A stretch of 64,000 nucleotides of DNA from Brachypodius melanocephalos (lineage: Eukaryota; Chordata; Aves; Passeriformes; Pycnonotidae). The position numbers were made by a program, and so were the translations under genes. The notes under the pieces are model-generated. The model was not told the origin of the DNA. It saw only the letters and a program-made list of their open reading frames with translations, and made no database searches. Location: assembly GCA_013398615.1 (NCBI GenBank), contig VZSR01003806.1, forward strand, positions 18,120,537-18,184,536, given 5' to 3'. How positions within the stretch are numbered: position 1 is the stretch's first letter; each line of letters opens with the position of its first letter. Positions 1 through 40,245 of the stretch are shown piece after piece.

Positions 1-28664
<28,664 letters not shown>

Positions 28665-28977
28665 CTTGGCGGCGAAGGGAGGCGGGGACGAACCCCTGGA
28701 GCGAGAGAATGGAGAGGGGACGGGAGCGCCGCTGGCGTCAGCGGGGCCGGCCGAGACCGCGCACGGTTGCCCTCAGCGGCTACGGGTGCCGAGGGCGAGG
28801 GAAGCGGGTCCGGCTGCTCTGCCAGAAAAGCGGGAAGCGGGACCGGTGGCTTTTCCAAGGGAACTGAGGCCGCTGCTCCTGCAGGGAAGCTGCTCTGGCC
28901 GCTCCGCGCATGCGCAGCCCACCCGCGTGTCCCGAGCGGCGCTCGGCGCTAGCGCCACCTGCCGGCCGGAGGAGCGC

Positions 28978-29028
28978 ATGGCGGCGGGGCCCGGCCGGCC
29001 CCGAAAGGAGGAACTGGGCTCTCGTTAA
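28978..29028 (+). other. Possible divergent short reading frame opposite CDC5L promoter
   Basis: On the plus strand, about 315 bp from the CDC5L start and pointing away from it, an ATG in a GCGCATGG context opens MAAGPGRPRKEELGSR and stops at a TAA. The Ala/Gly/Pro-rich opening looks like a first exon from a bidirectional CpG promoter, and a GT that could act as a donor (AAG|GTACTC) lies near 29080. The frame closes before that donor. No downstream exon is recognised, so it may be only an antisense non-coding transcript start or chance. Confidence 0.2.
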
Positions 29029-29157
29029 ACTCTTCACATTTCCCCAAGGGACGCAAATGAGGGAGCAAAGGGACAGCGGAAGGTACTCACATCTCCCCAG
29101 TGTTCCGTTTAGACAGTATTTTGTTAATTTCAGGGAAAACCCCCGTGTGCTTATGTG

Positions 29158-29364
29158 TGGAATAAATTCCTGGCTGTGAGGGTGGTGAGGCCCTGGCACA
29201 GGTGTCCCAGAGAAGCTGTGGCTGTCCCATCCCTGCAAGTATTCAAGGGCAGTTTGGACAGGGCTTGGAGCAGCCTACGATCATGGAAAGTGTCCCTGCC
29301 CATGGCAGGGAGATGGAACGAGATAATCTTTAAGGTGCCAATGCCAAATTATTCTGTGATTCTA
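29158..29364 (+). mobile_element. CR1 LINE 3' fragment
   Basis: A typical CR1 tail (gtgagggtggtgaggccctg, then tggacagggcttggagcag, then attctgtgattct) about 0.5 kb upstream of the CDC5L start. Confidence 0.9.
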
Positions 29365-30408
29365 CAGGAGAGCAACGTTGATAGTGCATTTGCATATTCA
29401 CGCTCCTACCCACACTAAAGGAGTACATACAAGGTACATATCTGAATCTGGGAAATTTTCACAGGTAATTACTCATGTCACTCTCAATGGGTGAAGGATT
29501 GAATCTCAAGAAGTGGGGATCCCAGCTCAGGATCTATCACTGTCATTCAGCTGTGGCCCCCCAGGTATCTCCAACCTGGGAGTTGTGTGGCTCAGAGAGG
29601 CCCCGCTGAGAGGGAAGTGCTGCTCTCAGCCTGCTGCAGTCTGCAGAGCTCAGAGGGTCTCACATACTTCTGCTTAGAGAGTCACAACAGACTTGGCTCT
29701 GCTCATGGCAATTTTCCACCCTGGCTGCAATCAGGTTGGTAACTTTCCTTGAAATTTCAAAACCAAAAATGTTGTTCCACCTGGGTGGTTATTCAGGCAT
29801 GAAAAATATATTCCCAAAGGCTGTTAAAACCCAGGGGGCTCCTCAGCCAGCAGAAGTTCCTGGGAACAGTGTTTTGGATAAGCTCAAGAGGACCTTGGCC
29901 CAGCCTGTCACAGCCAAGCCCTAATGAGATTTTCTGAGACCACAGTGTGGGCCAAACAGGAGGATGCACCACCACACCATACAGGTCTGACTCACTATTG
30001 TTCATTTACATCACCTCGAGTTTAACTGGTGTTTATTTAATTAGCAGGTGGGTACACAGCAGGTAAAATTACAGCCTTTCGCTCAATTTGTCTTGTTACA
30101 TTTCTCTGTTTTGTCCAAATTCAGGGTATGTTAATGGAGAAAATTATGAAACTTTTTTGGTTTAAATATGAAACTTCATAGTATGATTTAGGAAAGAAAA
30201 GTTTTTTGTTTAAACTGCAGGAATAAAAAAAATTACACTTCTAGCTACCAAAAAAAAAACCAAAAAAACCCCACCAACAACAGCCCATGTCTTATGGGCC
30301 TCGACCTTTAAATTTCACTAACTTACGAGACTGAGAATTCCTTTGAAAGGCCAAAAATCCAGTGCAGTGCATAAGGAACATAAAGCAATGTCAGGAATCA
30401 GTGAACTG

Positions 30409-30420
30409 TTTATTTTTATT
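30409..30420 (-). terminator. Candidate poly(A) signals for the zinc-finger gene
   Basis: Two abutting TTTATT hexamers (AATAAA on the minus strand) are the first canonical signals I find downstream of the zinc-finger stop at 32406. They imply a 3' UTR of about 2 kb. Non-canonical signals nearer the stop cannot be excluded. Confidence 0.35.
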
Positions 30421-32405
30421 AGAGGCAGTAACTAGGAATAATTACTTTTACAAAATCATCAAGCCCCAACTGAAAATACCTTCTTGTTCTTACTTAGAAC
30501 TTGAAGAAACTTACATTTATAAATTCTTTAAAAAATTTACTGCAGTTAATTTTTCCCCCTAAACCAGGCTCTACCATACTTTTAAACTGTGCTCTATCAG
30601 ACTTAGCCTTCCTAGTCTCATCTGATATAGAGGCTTACAATTCCTTCAGTATTTTTGTTTTCTCTTTGTATCTGTTCTTTTCAAATAAATGATCAGAATT
30701 GTAATGTAATGCAGGTAAAAACTCCTCCAAGCTTGAGTATGCATTAATATTTCCAAAAAATGCTTTTCTTTCTTCATATAGGGTAACATTTGTCTTTCTC
30801 ACAACTGGATTAGGTGGCTCCAAAGTCTAAATCACTCATCTGTAACCACCACAGCTGAGGCACAGATACTTACTTGTCTGACTTTAGTGAAGCTACAAAG
30901 AACTGGATCACTTGAGTATCTTTGCTCATGTGGCCTTAAATACATGCATCTGTCCATGAGTTTCAATCAATTATTGAAAAATGTCTTACAAATCGCAGAA
31001 TGGCTGCAGGAGTTCTGGAAGACAAGCCCCTGCTCAGGCAGGGCCACCCAGAGCATGTAGTCTAGGATTACATCCAGATGGCTTTTAAATACCTTAAAAG
31101 AGGGGAACTCCACTACCTCTCTGGGCAGCCCTTCCCAGGCTGTCTCCTACCAGAAAGCCTCCTCAAGACATTATCTGTATTTCTACAGAAAAGCACTCAT
31201 CCAGGAGCAGAAAAAAAAAAGATCACTGAGTTCCACACTTGCATTCTCTAAATTAAACCACAGGTTTGTTCTGCTGCTCCATGGACTGAGCTGTAGCACT
31301 GGGACAGTTTGCACCAGCCCTTTGCTGTTGTTTTTCCTCACTATTACTGAAACTACTTAACACACATTTAAGAGTTCCTAGCACTACACAACTCCAAAAC
31401 AAACAAAGATTTGTCTAGATTTGAGTATAAATTGGAAGCAGCATCCATCTGTGTTCACCATACTCTGCACCAACTGCTGCATAGTACAATGGTTCTTACA
31501 CACAGTATTTTAGACTAAAGTTCTTGAAATAAATTTAACAGTTTCAGATACTGCCAAGGTTTTCGATGTAACTAAACAGCATTCACAATTATCAGCAATT
31601 GCTCATATTAACAGAAGTTATTTGAAAAGTGTATCATCAATTTTAACAAACAACACAAGTAACTACCAACCTGAGAAAAGGTAAGGCATTTTATACTAGA
31701 TTAACGTTGGACATTCACACAGAATTAAAGATTTGGATTCCCCGTATCGTGAAACACATGTTTCCGGACACCATCGTTTTTGTCAGACTACTCAAAAATT
31801 ATCAAAACAGCAGGTAAGGTAAAAGCTTAATAAACATCTTATACAGACACATGTAAAACATTTTCATGTCACAATTACCCAATGATGACATGCATATTTT
31901 GTTTCTGTAATTTGGTGAAATACTATTTTTTTTCCTCTTATAAGTATTACAAAATCATTTGGGAGTAAAGGAGGCAACTTTCAGCAGATGGGAGGTAGCA
32001 TCCAGACACACTGGTCATTTTTATATGAAAAGTTATTACTATAAAATATAACATGCCCTTCCTTCCCAACCCTTAAGACATTCTTTTTCTTTTCTTACTC
32101 AATTTTTACCAGAAAATAAGTGGTGCAGAGTAACTGTTAAAACACAGATGAACACTGGTCAAAATAACTGACCTCTACTGAAGCAGTTACTCAGGGATGA
32201 AAAAGTGTCTCCAAAATCTTCAGCACAGCCTTCTCAGAAACACCTGCAACAAACCAGTACCCCAAGTTTCACTCTCTCAAACAAAATGCTGGATGTATCA
32301 ATTACCAGCCATAGTTCTGGGAACAGCAAAGGAACATAAAGCCATGAAAAAATGCAGGACATACAAACTTGTCCAAAACCAAGTAACAACTTCTACTTCT
32401 CAACC
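30421..32405 (-). other. Probable 3' UTR and flank of the zinc-finger gene
   Basis: About 2 kb of AT-rich sequence with no reading frame of note follows the TAA at 32408-32406. It contains one CR1 fragment (30991-31190). It is assigned as 3' UTR only because no canonical minus-strand AATAAA is seen until 30420-30409. Confidence 0.4.
30991..31190 (-). mobile_element. CR1 LINE 3' fragment
   Basis: A reverse-complement CR1: cgcagaatggctgcaggagt, then gctcaggcagggccacccag, then ctctctgggcagcccttccc. It lies in the likely 3' UTR or flank of the zinc-finger gene. Confidence 0.8.
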
Positions 32406-35400
32406 TTACATTCCAAGCTTGTGATGCTGCTTATGCTTCCCCAGCAGTTTCTTGCTGGGCAACACCACATTACACTTTGCACACCTGTACTTCTTGTGCT
32501 TTTGTATGTGCTGTTGGAAAGCATGTTTATCCATTGTGGAATACCTGCACCTCCTGCAGTGCAGCTTGAGGTGAGTCAGCAGGTGGCGTTTGAGGTGACT
32601 GGAGGTGCGGAAAGACAGGGAGCACTGCCTGCACTGGAACGGCTTCTCACCCGTGTGGATCCTCAGGTGGAGCTTCAGGTTCCCACTGCGGACCGTGCAA
32701 TACCCGCACTCGTCACACCTGTATGTCTTGACAGGCAGCTCCTTGTGCTGGTAGAGGCAGCCAGGAGAGGAGGTTCCCTCCCCGGTGTGTGAAGCCAGGT
32801 GCTGCTTCAAGGACAGCCATTTGCTGGTTGAGTAGTCACAGCTCGTGCACTTGAAATGCCCCAAGTTCAAATGTGTCAGTCTGTGCCTGTTCAGGTGACT
32901 GGAAGTACGGAACTTCTTCTGACAAACGGTGCAGCTGTAGGGCCTCTCACCTGTGTGAGTTCTGATGTGGAGGTCCAGGCTGCCTAAAATGCCAGTAGCG
33001 TAGCTGCACTCAGCACACTGATATAATAGTGGCTGACTTCGTGCTTGCACATCATTTGCTGTGCCTCTCTGAACACCTCGCTGAACTCCACAGACTTCTG
33101 AACCAAACAAGGAGCTGTTTGAGCCTTTGCAGGAATCAAAATCCCTTTCTGGATATGTGCTTCTGTGGATTTCACTACACAGTTCAAGATTCTCTAAAGA
33201 CCTCTCTACAAAGAGACAATTTCTAAACTCCTGTCCATTTTTCACATGAAGAAGGCTGTGTTTCTGCAAATGGCTTGATGTTTTAAATGCCTCATTGCAC
33301 TCTTGACACGTGAATGGTCTTTCATCTGTATGTATCTTTTGGTGCAGCCTGAAGTTGTTAGGAATAGCAGTAGCATAACTGCAGTGCTGGCATCTGTAGG
33401 TTTGGAAAGTATTTAAATTAGAAGGATATGTATCCTTCAAGTTTTCCACAAAGTTATGAAATGAAGCATCACCTTCCACTTGTGAATGAGAGGCCTCTGA
33501 TTTGAATAAAGGCTTTTCTTTGTAAGTGACACCATCCATTTGGTAAGAGGTCTGAAGAACTTCTGATCTACTTCCAGTAACAGTCAGGCTGTTGCTTCCT
33601 TGACTGTTTTCAAGGAATTTCTTTCCAGGGCATATTTTCTTATTGTCCCACACATCACATGCTTGCTCAAACTTTACTTCTGAAGCCAGGATTTCCCCAT
33701 CCAGACAATCATTTTCTCTATCAAAAAGAGAGTGAGAAACATGGCCCTGAGAATCCCCATCAACTTTGCATATTTTGCTTTTACAGAATTTATTGCTCTG
33801 ACTCATATAACCATTAACCTTCAACTGTTCATGAAATTTCTTGTGAAAGCTGAGATTACCTTCAGTGTAGAACACCAGGTTACATTCATCACATGGGTAA
33901 TTCTTTGGAAGTCTTTCAGTTTTCTTTCTCCCACTCAGGCAGTCAGGTTGCTGTGCTTGGCATGTTTCTGTCCCTGCATGTATCCTCCTGTGTCTCTCCA
34001 ACTCTGAGGTGCTGGTGAATGCTGCCTGGCAGAGCTCACAGGAATACGGCTTATCCCCTGTGTGGACGTGGCTGTGCCTCACCATGCTTGCAAAATACAA
34101 TGAAAAAAAGGTGCAGAACCTGCACTGGTAGAGCTTATAGCCAGCATGCCAGTACATGTGATTTAACAGGTAGGACAAGCTGCTGCAGGAGTAATCACAC
34201 TGAGGGCATTGGTAAGGTGGTCTCTCCTTGTGTCCCTTCATGTGATGAATAAAAATCCTAGGATTTGATGAAGCAAAGAAACAAATTCTGCAGGAAAAGC
34301 TAACTGGCACATCCAGAGGTGTTAAGTCTCTTTCAATTTTAATGAAAAATTTCTTGTATTTACTTTTTTTTTTCTCGGCCTCAGATTCTCTTTCTTTAGA
34401 TCCTTTCTGCCTCCCTTTTCTTGCACTTATTCTATTTTTTCTTGCCTTTTGCAACCTAGCAATCTTCTTATGAAATTTAAGGTGATTCTTAAGATTGAAA
34501 GAAAAGAAAAAGGTTTTTTTACAAAAGCAGCATTTATGTATTTTCTTATCTTTATGAGCTGAATAAATATGTTTCTTCAGGTGGGCACTGCATTTAAACA
34601 CAGAACTACAAAACCTGCACTTGAAACTCGATTTTTCATTCTCCTCTGTAAAACAAGATGTTTTAGGAAGAGGTGTGATGGCTATAGTGCCATTCAGCCA
34701 TGTTAAACCTTCTTGCTGGCTCTGGAACTCTTTTGGGCTTGCATGAGAAGAAACAACTTTTTGTTGCTGGTATCTTTTCTTACTGAATGGTGTTAACATC
34801 TTGTAAATATGCTCTCCAGCAGTATTTGATTCAGCAGAAGTGGAAGCATCCATGTTAGGTTTCCCTACATCTCCTAGATCTTCCTTAAAAGTAGGAGAAC
34901 ATCCATTAAGAAATAGATCAGAACAATTATAGGTAAATTTGTCTTCTTCTTTCAAGCCATGTTCCAAATGAGAACTCAGAGTTTCATCTTCAAATTTGAT
35001 TATTTTCAAATTAATTTCATTATCTCCATCCTCTGATGAATCAGGATCTACAAGGAGATATAAAAAGACACATTTCATAAAATCACAAATATTCATTATT
35101 AATTCACAGCAATAATCCCAAGCTTGCTTGCTCTTCACTACTGCTTCCTTATTATTTCCCTCTCTCCATTTTTTCCCAAATGCCTCTCTTCATGCTCTCC
35201 TCTGCCCCCAACATTTAAATGTTGCTCCTAGTTAGAAGGCACTTTCATACTTTCTGTTTTCACTCAAGACTGAATTTCACAGGACAACACCACATCCAGT
35301 TTTTAACAGAACACTTTTATGCTAAGATTCCTATCTAAGTACTAACATCAAACTTTTCTAATGCTCCATTTTCACAAATATCACGCTTTTTCTGAGTTTT

Positions 35401-36580
35401 TATTTTGAGAACACTTCCTTGATGAAAGGCCACCCTTTTTCTCATTGAAGTAGAACAACAAAGTACCAATTTTTGTAGTCTCCCTGCCTTTCGCAGGAGT
35501 CTGTGAAAGAACTGAGCATTCTCCAGGCAATATTTTCCTTCTGCTGCATTTATGAATCTAATTTGAAATGCTTACTCTAAAAGAAATTGGTTTTATAACG
35601 TTTCTATACATTTTTTATTTCAAAAACTCGAGGTTTATCATATTTCTTAAACTCTTGCAATAATCTTATTAATACATTACCTTCCATTTTAACAATTATC
35701 TCCAATTCCTTGTGGATATCTGGTTGTTTCTGTGGACTGCCATCCAAAAGAACACTTGCAATGCTGACAGGTTCTTCTTCATGTTTGGGTACCACTACCA
35801 CTGTCTCAAAAGTGTCAGCTCTGTCACTGTCAGCAGAGGAGAGGACAGCAGGAATCTTCTGAAAGCCACCATTATTGCCACAATCTTCTCCATCACTGTA
35901 TTTCATTATCTCTGGAAGCTCTGTTTTGCAATATGATGTAGGTAACATGCAATTTTGATCATATTTATCCGTTCCTGCATCACACCCATCACTTAAAGAT
36001 AATTCTGATGTGTTACACACACTCTCAACAAACCATTTATCCTCCGAGTACTTAATACAATTATCTTCATTTGAAACATTCTTGTTTGCATCCCAATAGC
36101 CTACACTGCTACTGTCGTTTGAAGGCTCCACTCCATGTTCTGGGCAAAGGCTGTTATTTAATTTAAATTCCTGCTTCACTTCGGGAACGGACACTTCCTG
36201 ATCCTTATCATCATCCTCGAGAAAATCCTCATCGCTCAGCACAAAGACAGTGATCGGCAACACAGTCTCAAACACCTCGGGCTCTGCGAGGACAAACAGA
36301 CACAATTATCGCAATTCCCCCCAAAACAAACAAAACAAAACAAAACAAAACCTGACGACACCGCGTCCACCATAATCCACACGCACTCCCGGAGCGCATG
36401 CGCACGTCCCGGCGATTCACCCCTTCCCGCCATCCCCACTTTGCACGGTCTCTCCGGCACCGCCGCTCCCGCGGGAGCCGCGCTGGGTCCCTGCCCAGGC
36501 TACTGGCACTTACCGCTGTCTGCGAAGGCCGGCGGGATTCCCTCGGCGGCCGCCGGCAGCACTCCCGACTCCATCACCAT
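32406..36580 (-). CDS. C2H2 zinc-finger protein, 16 fingers, orthologue not recognised
   Basis: Three coding exons join in frame with consensus splice sites (both introns phase 1): 36580-36514, 36283-35681 and 35047-32406, giving 1103 residues. The start MVMESGVLPAAAEG lies in a CpG island. A second in-frame ATG at 36574 is equally plausible. Residues ~20-365 are acidic and low in known domains (SDEDFLEDDDKDQE), with no KRAB, SCAN or BTB box seen. Sixteen intact C-x2-C-x12-H-x3/4-H fingers follow at about 367-388, 396-416, 476-496, 504-524, 532-552, 560-580, 609-629, 776-796, 804-824, 901-921, 929-949, 957-977, 1001-1021, 1029-1049, 1054-1074 and 1079-1099. TGEKP-like linkers are only partial. 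A Lys/Arg-rich segment (~425-456) between fingers 2 and 3 looks like a nuclear-localisation signal. It is probably a nuclear DNA-binding regulator; the target is unknown. Confidence 0.93.
36328..36352 (+). repeat. CAAAA microsatellite in zinc-finger gene intron 1
   Basis: Short aaaacaaaacaaaac array inside the 230-bp intron 1, ending about 45 bp upstream (in gene order) of the exon 2 acceptor (AG at 36285-36284). It forms a UUUUG-rich stretch before the 3' splice site. Confidence 0.9.
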
Positions 36581-36720
36581 TCCGGGCCGCTCCGCCGCTG
36601 GACTCGAGCCGCCGGGCCTGCGCGCCTGCGCAGCGGGGTGGGGGCGGTGCCGCTGGCGCCTCGCGCTTTGAGGGAGAAGCGGGGGCGCGGCCTGGAATGG
36701 GTCGGACCAGCCCCGAGGTT
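36360..36720 (-). promoter_or_regulatory. CpG-rich promoter and first exon of the zinc-finger gene
   Basis: A dense CpG/GC block surrounds the start codon at 36580. NRF1-like palindromes occur at 36394-36404 (GCGCATGCGCA, within intron 1) and 36622-36632 (GCGCCTGCGCA, upstream of the start). No TATA box is apparent. Confidence 0.75.
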
Positions 36721-37089
36721 TCGGGTTACCCGTTAAAACTCAGCTTTAAACGTGCTCTGCAGTGTTTTAAAAACTCCATTAAACCACCCACCTGGGCCAG
36801 GGGGCCCCCAGCCCGGGGCAGGATTATTCGAATGCTCTGCGAAACCTATTCCTGTTTTAAGCAATTTTGATCGGTTGTTACTTCTTTTCCTGTAAAATTA
36901 GATCTCGGCCAATACCTATCATACTTTTAAGATAGGAATTGTGCCAACAATGAGGCGCTCCCTTGCTGGGGACAGAAAGAATCACAGTCGCAGGCAGGAG
37001 TCACAGAATTCATGGAAACATAAAACAGCACCTTTGCTTTCATCCTGTTCTCCTTGGCTGTTCAGGCTGAAAGTGGAAAATAAATGAAC

Positions 37090-37160
37090 CCGTGTGCATA
37101 CATATTTATATGTGTAGATATGTAGATCTTTATATACATATATAAATTTATATATATGTG
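37090..37160. repeat. TA-rich simple repeat
   Basis: A tatatacatatataaattta-type low-complexity tract immediately before a CR1 tail. Confidence 0.85.
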
Positions 37161-37161
37161 G

Positions 37162-37233
37162 GGTGTCCCTGCCCATGACAGGGTGATTAGAATGAGATGG
37201 TCCCTTCCAACAAAAACCATCCTGTAATTCTGT
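37162..37233 (+). mobile_element. CR1 LINE terminal fragment
   Basis: Only the last ~70 bp of a CR1 tail (gtgtccctgcccatgacagg to ctgtaattctgtga). Its end overlaps or abuts the 3' end of an oppositely oriented CR1. Confidence 0.8.
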
Positions 37234-37600
37234 GAGTTGGGGCTGGAAGGGACCTCTGGAGACCATTCAGTCCAAATCCCCCGGTAAGGCAGGGTCATCT
37301 GGAGCAGCTGACATGGGAATGTGTCCAGGTGGGTTTGGAATGTCTCCAGAGAAGGACAATCCACAGAATCCCTGGGCAGCCTACTCCAGTGCTCTACCGC
37401 TCTCAGTGTAAAGAAGTTCTCCCTCATGTTGAGGTGGAAATTGTTGTGTTTCATTTTATAGCCATTGTTCCTCGTCCTGTTCCTGGGCACCACTGTAAAG
37501 AGCCTAACACCATCCTCCTGGCACCTGTCTTGGAGATACTTACATAGATTGTAGAGATCCCCTCTCAATCTTTCTCCAGTTCTTTTTTTCCAGGCTCAGC
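37225..37600 (-). mobile_element. CR1 LINE 3' fragment
   Basis: A reverse-complement CR1 tail: gttggggctggaagggacct, then tctccagagaaggacaatcc, then taaagaagttctccctcatg, then ccaggctcagcactcc. It meets the plus-strand CR1 remnant tail to tail. Confidence 0.88.
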
Positions 37601-38518
37601 ACTCCATAGTGGTGTCTCCAGAAGAGGCTGGAACGTTTAGCCAGTCCTATGAGAGGAATTTTCCCTATTCCCTGTCTTCTTCCCCAAATAAAAATCATGG
37701 AACCAATTATCTGCCTTAATTTCAGAGCCTTGCACTTCTTGTGTATAGAGCTGCACCCATTTATTGGAACATTTGTTCAATTTGGGAAATTTAGGTGGCA
37801 TCTTTTTTATTTTCAAGTAGAACTGATGGAATCTTGAGGGAAGAGCATTTCCAAAGTCCTCCTAACTGGGAGTATTAAATTAGGGAAAGATGAAAGGAAT
37901 ATTGGCTTCTGTGTTTCAGCTCTCAGGGAGTTTGGGAATGAGTGAGAAGGCTTGTTGATACTCCAAGGTGAGTGAAACATGCTGGGGTGAACAGCATGTC
38001 TTGCATAAACTTTGCTGCCTGAGCAAGCCCCAGTGTGTGAAAAAACAAATGCAAAAAAGTCTCCTCCTGGCAGAACTGAGTCTCCGCCACGAGAGGGCTC
38101 TGCAGCCATAGGCTCTGAAAGGGAAGACTGGTACTTTCTCTTTTTTAAAAACATTAAGTTTAAAATAAACGTTGAAAGATGTCTCCCTCACTAGAAAATC
38201 TGCAAAATTCTGTGAAAACTTTAGAAAGGTGGTAATCCAAGCCCTTTTCCTCAAAAGTGGCTCTTTCCACTCTTTTTCTTAAAGGAACAGACTATTACTA
38301 TCAGCTTAGTACTTTGTGATGCAATCATCCAGTGAACAAAGTGACCATGAAATGGCAGAGGAATGAATCTGGTCAGTCTGGGCTTCATCTGGCTTTACAA
38401 GCCCTTTGCATGAATTATGTTTTGCAAATTCAGCTTGTAATGGAGTGATCTGAACCTGCTTGCAATTGTGCTTGTGCCCACACTCCAGCATGAAAAAAGT
38501 TGTGGAAAGTGTAAGAAA

Positions 38519-38785
38519 TAGGACAGGGGGGAAATGGCTTTAAGATGAAAGAGGGTGGATTTAGAATGGGTGTTAGGAAAAGATTCTTTCCTCTGATGGT
38601 GGTGAGGCCCTGGCACAGGTTGCCCAGAGAAGCTGTGGCTGCCACATCCCTGGAAGTGTTCCAGGCCGGGTTGGACAGGGCTTGGAGCAACTTGGGATAG
38701 TGGAAGATGTCCCTGCCCATGGCAGGGGCTTGGAATGAGATGATCCTCAAGGTTTCTTCCTACCCAAACCATTTTCTTGATTATG
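38519..38785 (+). mobile_element. CR1 LINE 3' fragment
   Basis: aggacaggggggaaatggct through the standard gaggccctggcacaggttgc block to cccaaaccattttcttgatt. Confidence 0.92.
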
Positions 38786-40089
38786 TGAAATACTAGATAC
38801 TATAAGAAATTGAAGCAACCACAATAAATAGTGATTATTTGAAGTATGGATTTTTGGCATCTTTGTGGCCAGAATGGTGGTACAGAGTTACCTCAACTAA
38901 GATAAGATATTGACCTAAAAGGTGTAACTTGAGAGTGTAGTCACCTTAGACTGCAAGTAGGTTTTATCCTCTTGCATTTAAACCTGTATGTTGGAAGGGT
39001 CTGTGCCAGTAATTTTGTAAGGTCTTACATCAGTATCCTTCACTTTACCAGCCAGGGCACATAACAAAAATCAAGCTGGAAATATTGAACAAAAATTTCC
39101 TCTGAAAGTTGAGGCATAAAAGATAATGTCACTTTTAGATCAGGGAGAGTGAGAGAATTGTTCCTGGGAAATTATGTAGGTGCATAATGTCAGTGTGTAT
39201 GGTCTGGCAATAAGAGAAGTGGTAGCTGAATAGAAATCCAGCTGGAAAAGCACAGAAAAGAGGCTGGATAAGTTGTAAATGAAGTTATTGATCAATATCA
39301 GCTAATATAAAGAGGGAAATATCTCCAGAAGGATTGCTCAGTGCAGGTTCAGCTGTATTAGAACTGTGAGCTACAGGGACTGGGAGCTTTTTAACAGCAC
39401 AGATATTGCAGTAACAAACCAAGGCTTAGTAACTAAATGAATTCTTTTACTATAAAACATGAAGGTTTGGTTTTCTCTTTCTCACACTACCACTGACTCT
39501 TTTTTTTTTGTTTTTTGCCCCTTTTTGAAAACAGCTCCACTGAACTCTGTTCCAGAGGGAAGAGAAAAGAACACATCAGTGAGGACAAAGAGCTGAGCAG
39601 CACTTAGGCACAGAGCCTTCTCACACCAAATGCCCACAGAGAATGCAGTTGAGGATTAAGAGTCACACAAAATCCCAGCACACTCTGTTTTTCAATACCT
39701 TCTGCCCCAAGCAGATCTCTTGTCACTAAGTTCACCTTGAACTTGTGGAAACTGCAAAACTGGGAAAAAAATTCAGTCTTATGGTTAGGGCACAGGAGCC
39801 AGGAAATTTGATTTCCATTCCTGTTTTTTCTGCAGGTTTATGAAAATCCCAGTTGTTTGCAGAGTGTTTCAAGCTCTTCATATTGCTTTAAGAGAACAGA
39901 GGAATGCTCTTATATATTTTCAGCTCTTAATATTGGAAGCAGAGTTTGATTTATTGCCATATGCAGCATTTCCCTAAATCTGGAGACAAATGTATCTAAG
40001 CTAGAACTTGGGAAAACCTGGAAATACAGGGCAAATTTCTCTGGCAAATTGAACATGGTCCATTCTACTGATTTTTCTCTTTTTCTCTT

Positions 40090-40245
40090 CATAGAATCAT
40101 GGAATAGTTTAAGATAGAAGGACCTTTTAAAGGTCACTGAATCCAACCCTACTGCCGTGGGCAAGGACACTTTCCACTAGACCAGGTTGCTCCAAGTCCC
40201 TTCCAACCCAGCCTTGATCACTTCCAGGGATGGGGCAGTTCTCTC
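40090..40245 (-). mobile_element. CR1 LINE 3' fragment
   Basis: A reverse-complement tail: catagaatcatggaatagtt, then ctttccactagaccaggttg, then cacttccagggatggggcag. Confidence 0.9.

Larger units (their letters stand above)
28665..30400. other. Intergenic spacer between CDC5L and zinc-finger gene
   Basis: Beyond the CpG promoter this holds one CR1 tail (29158-29364) and otherwise unremarkable sequence. An A-rich stretch at 30246-30280 is low complexity. No gene is recognised. Confidence 0.7.

Noticed and set aside
32984..33226. Short open frames on both strands inside the large zinc-finger exon
   Set aside because: They are out-of-frame shadows of the 16-finger coding exon, which explains the whole interval.
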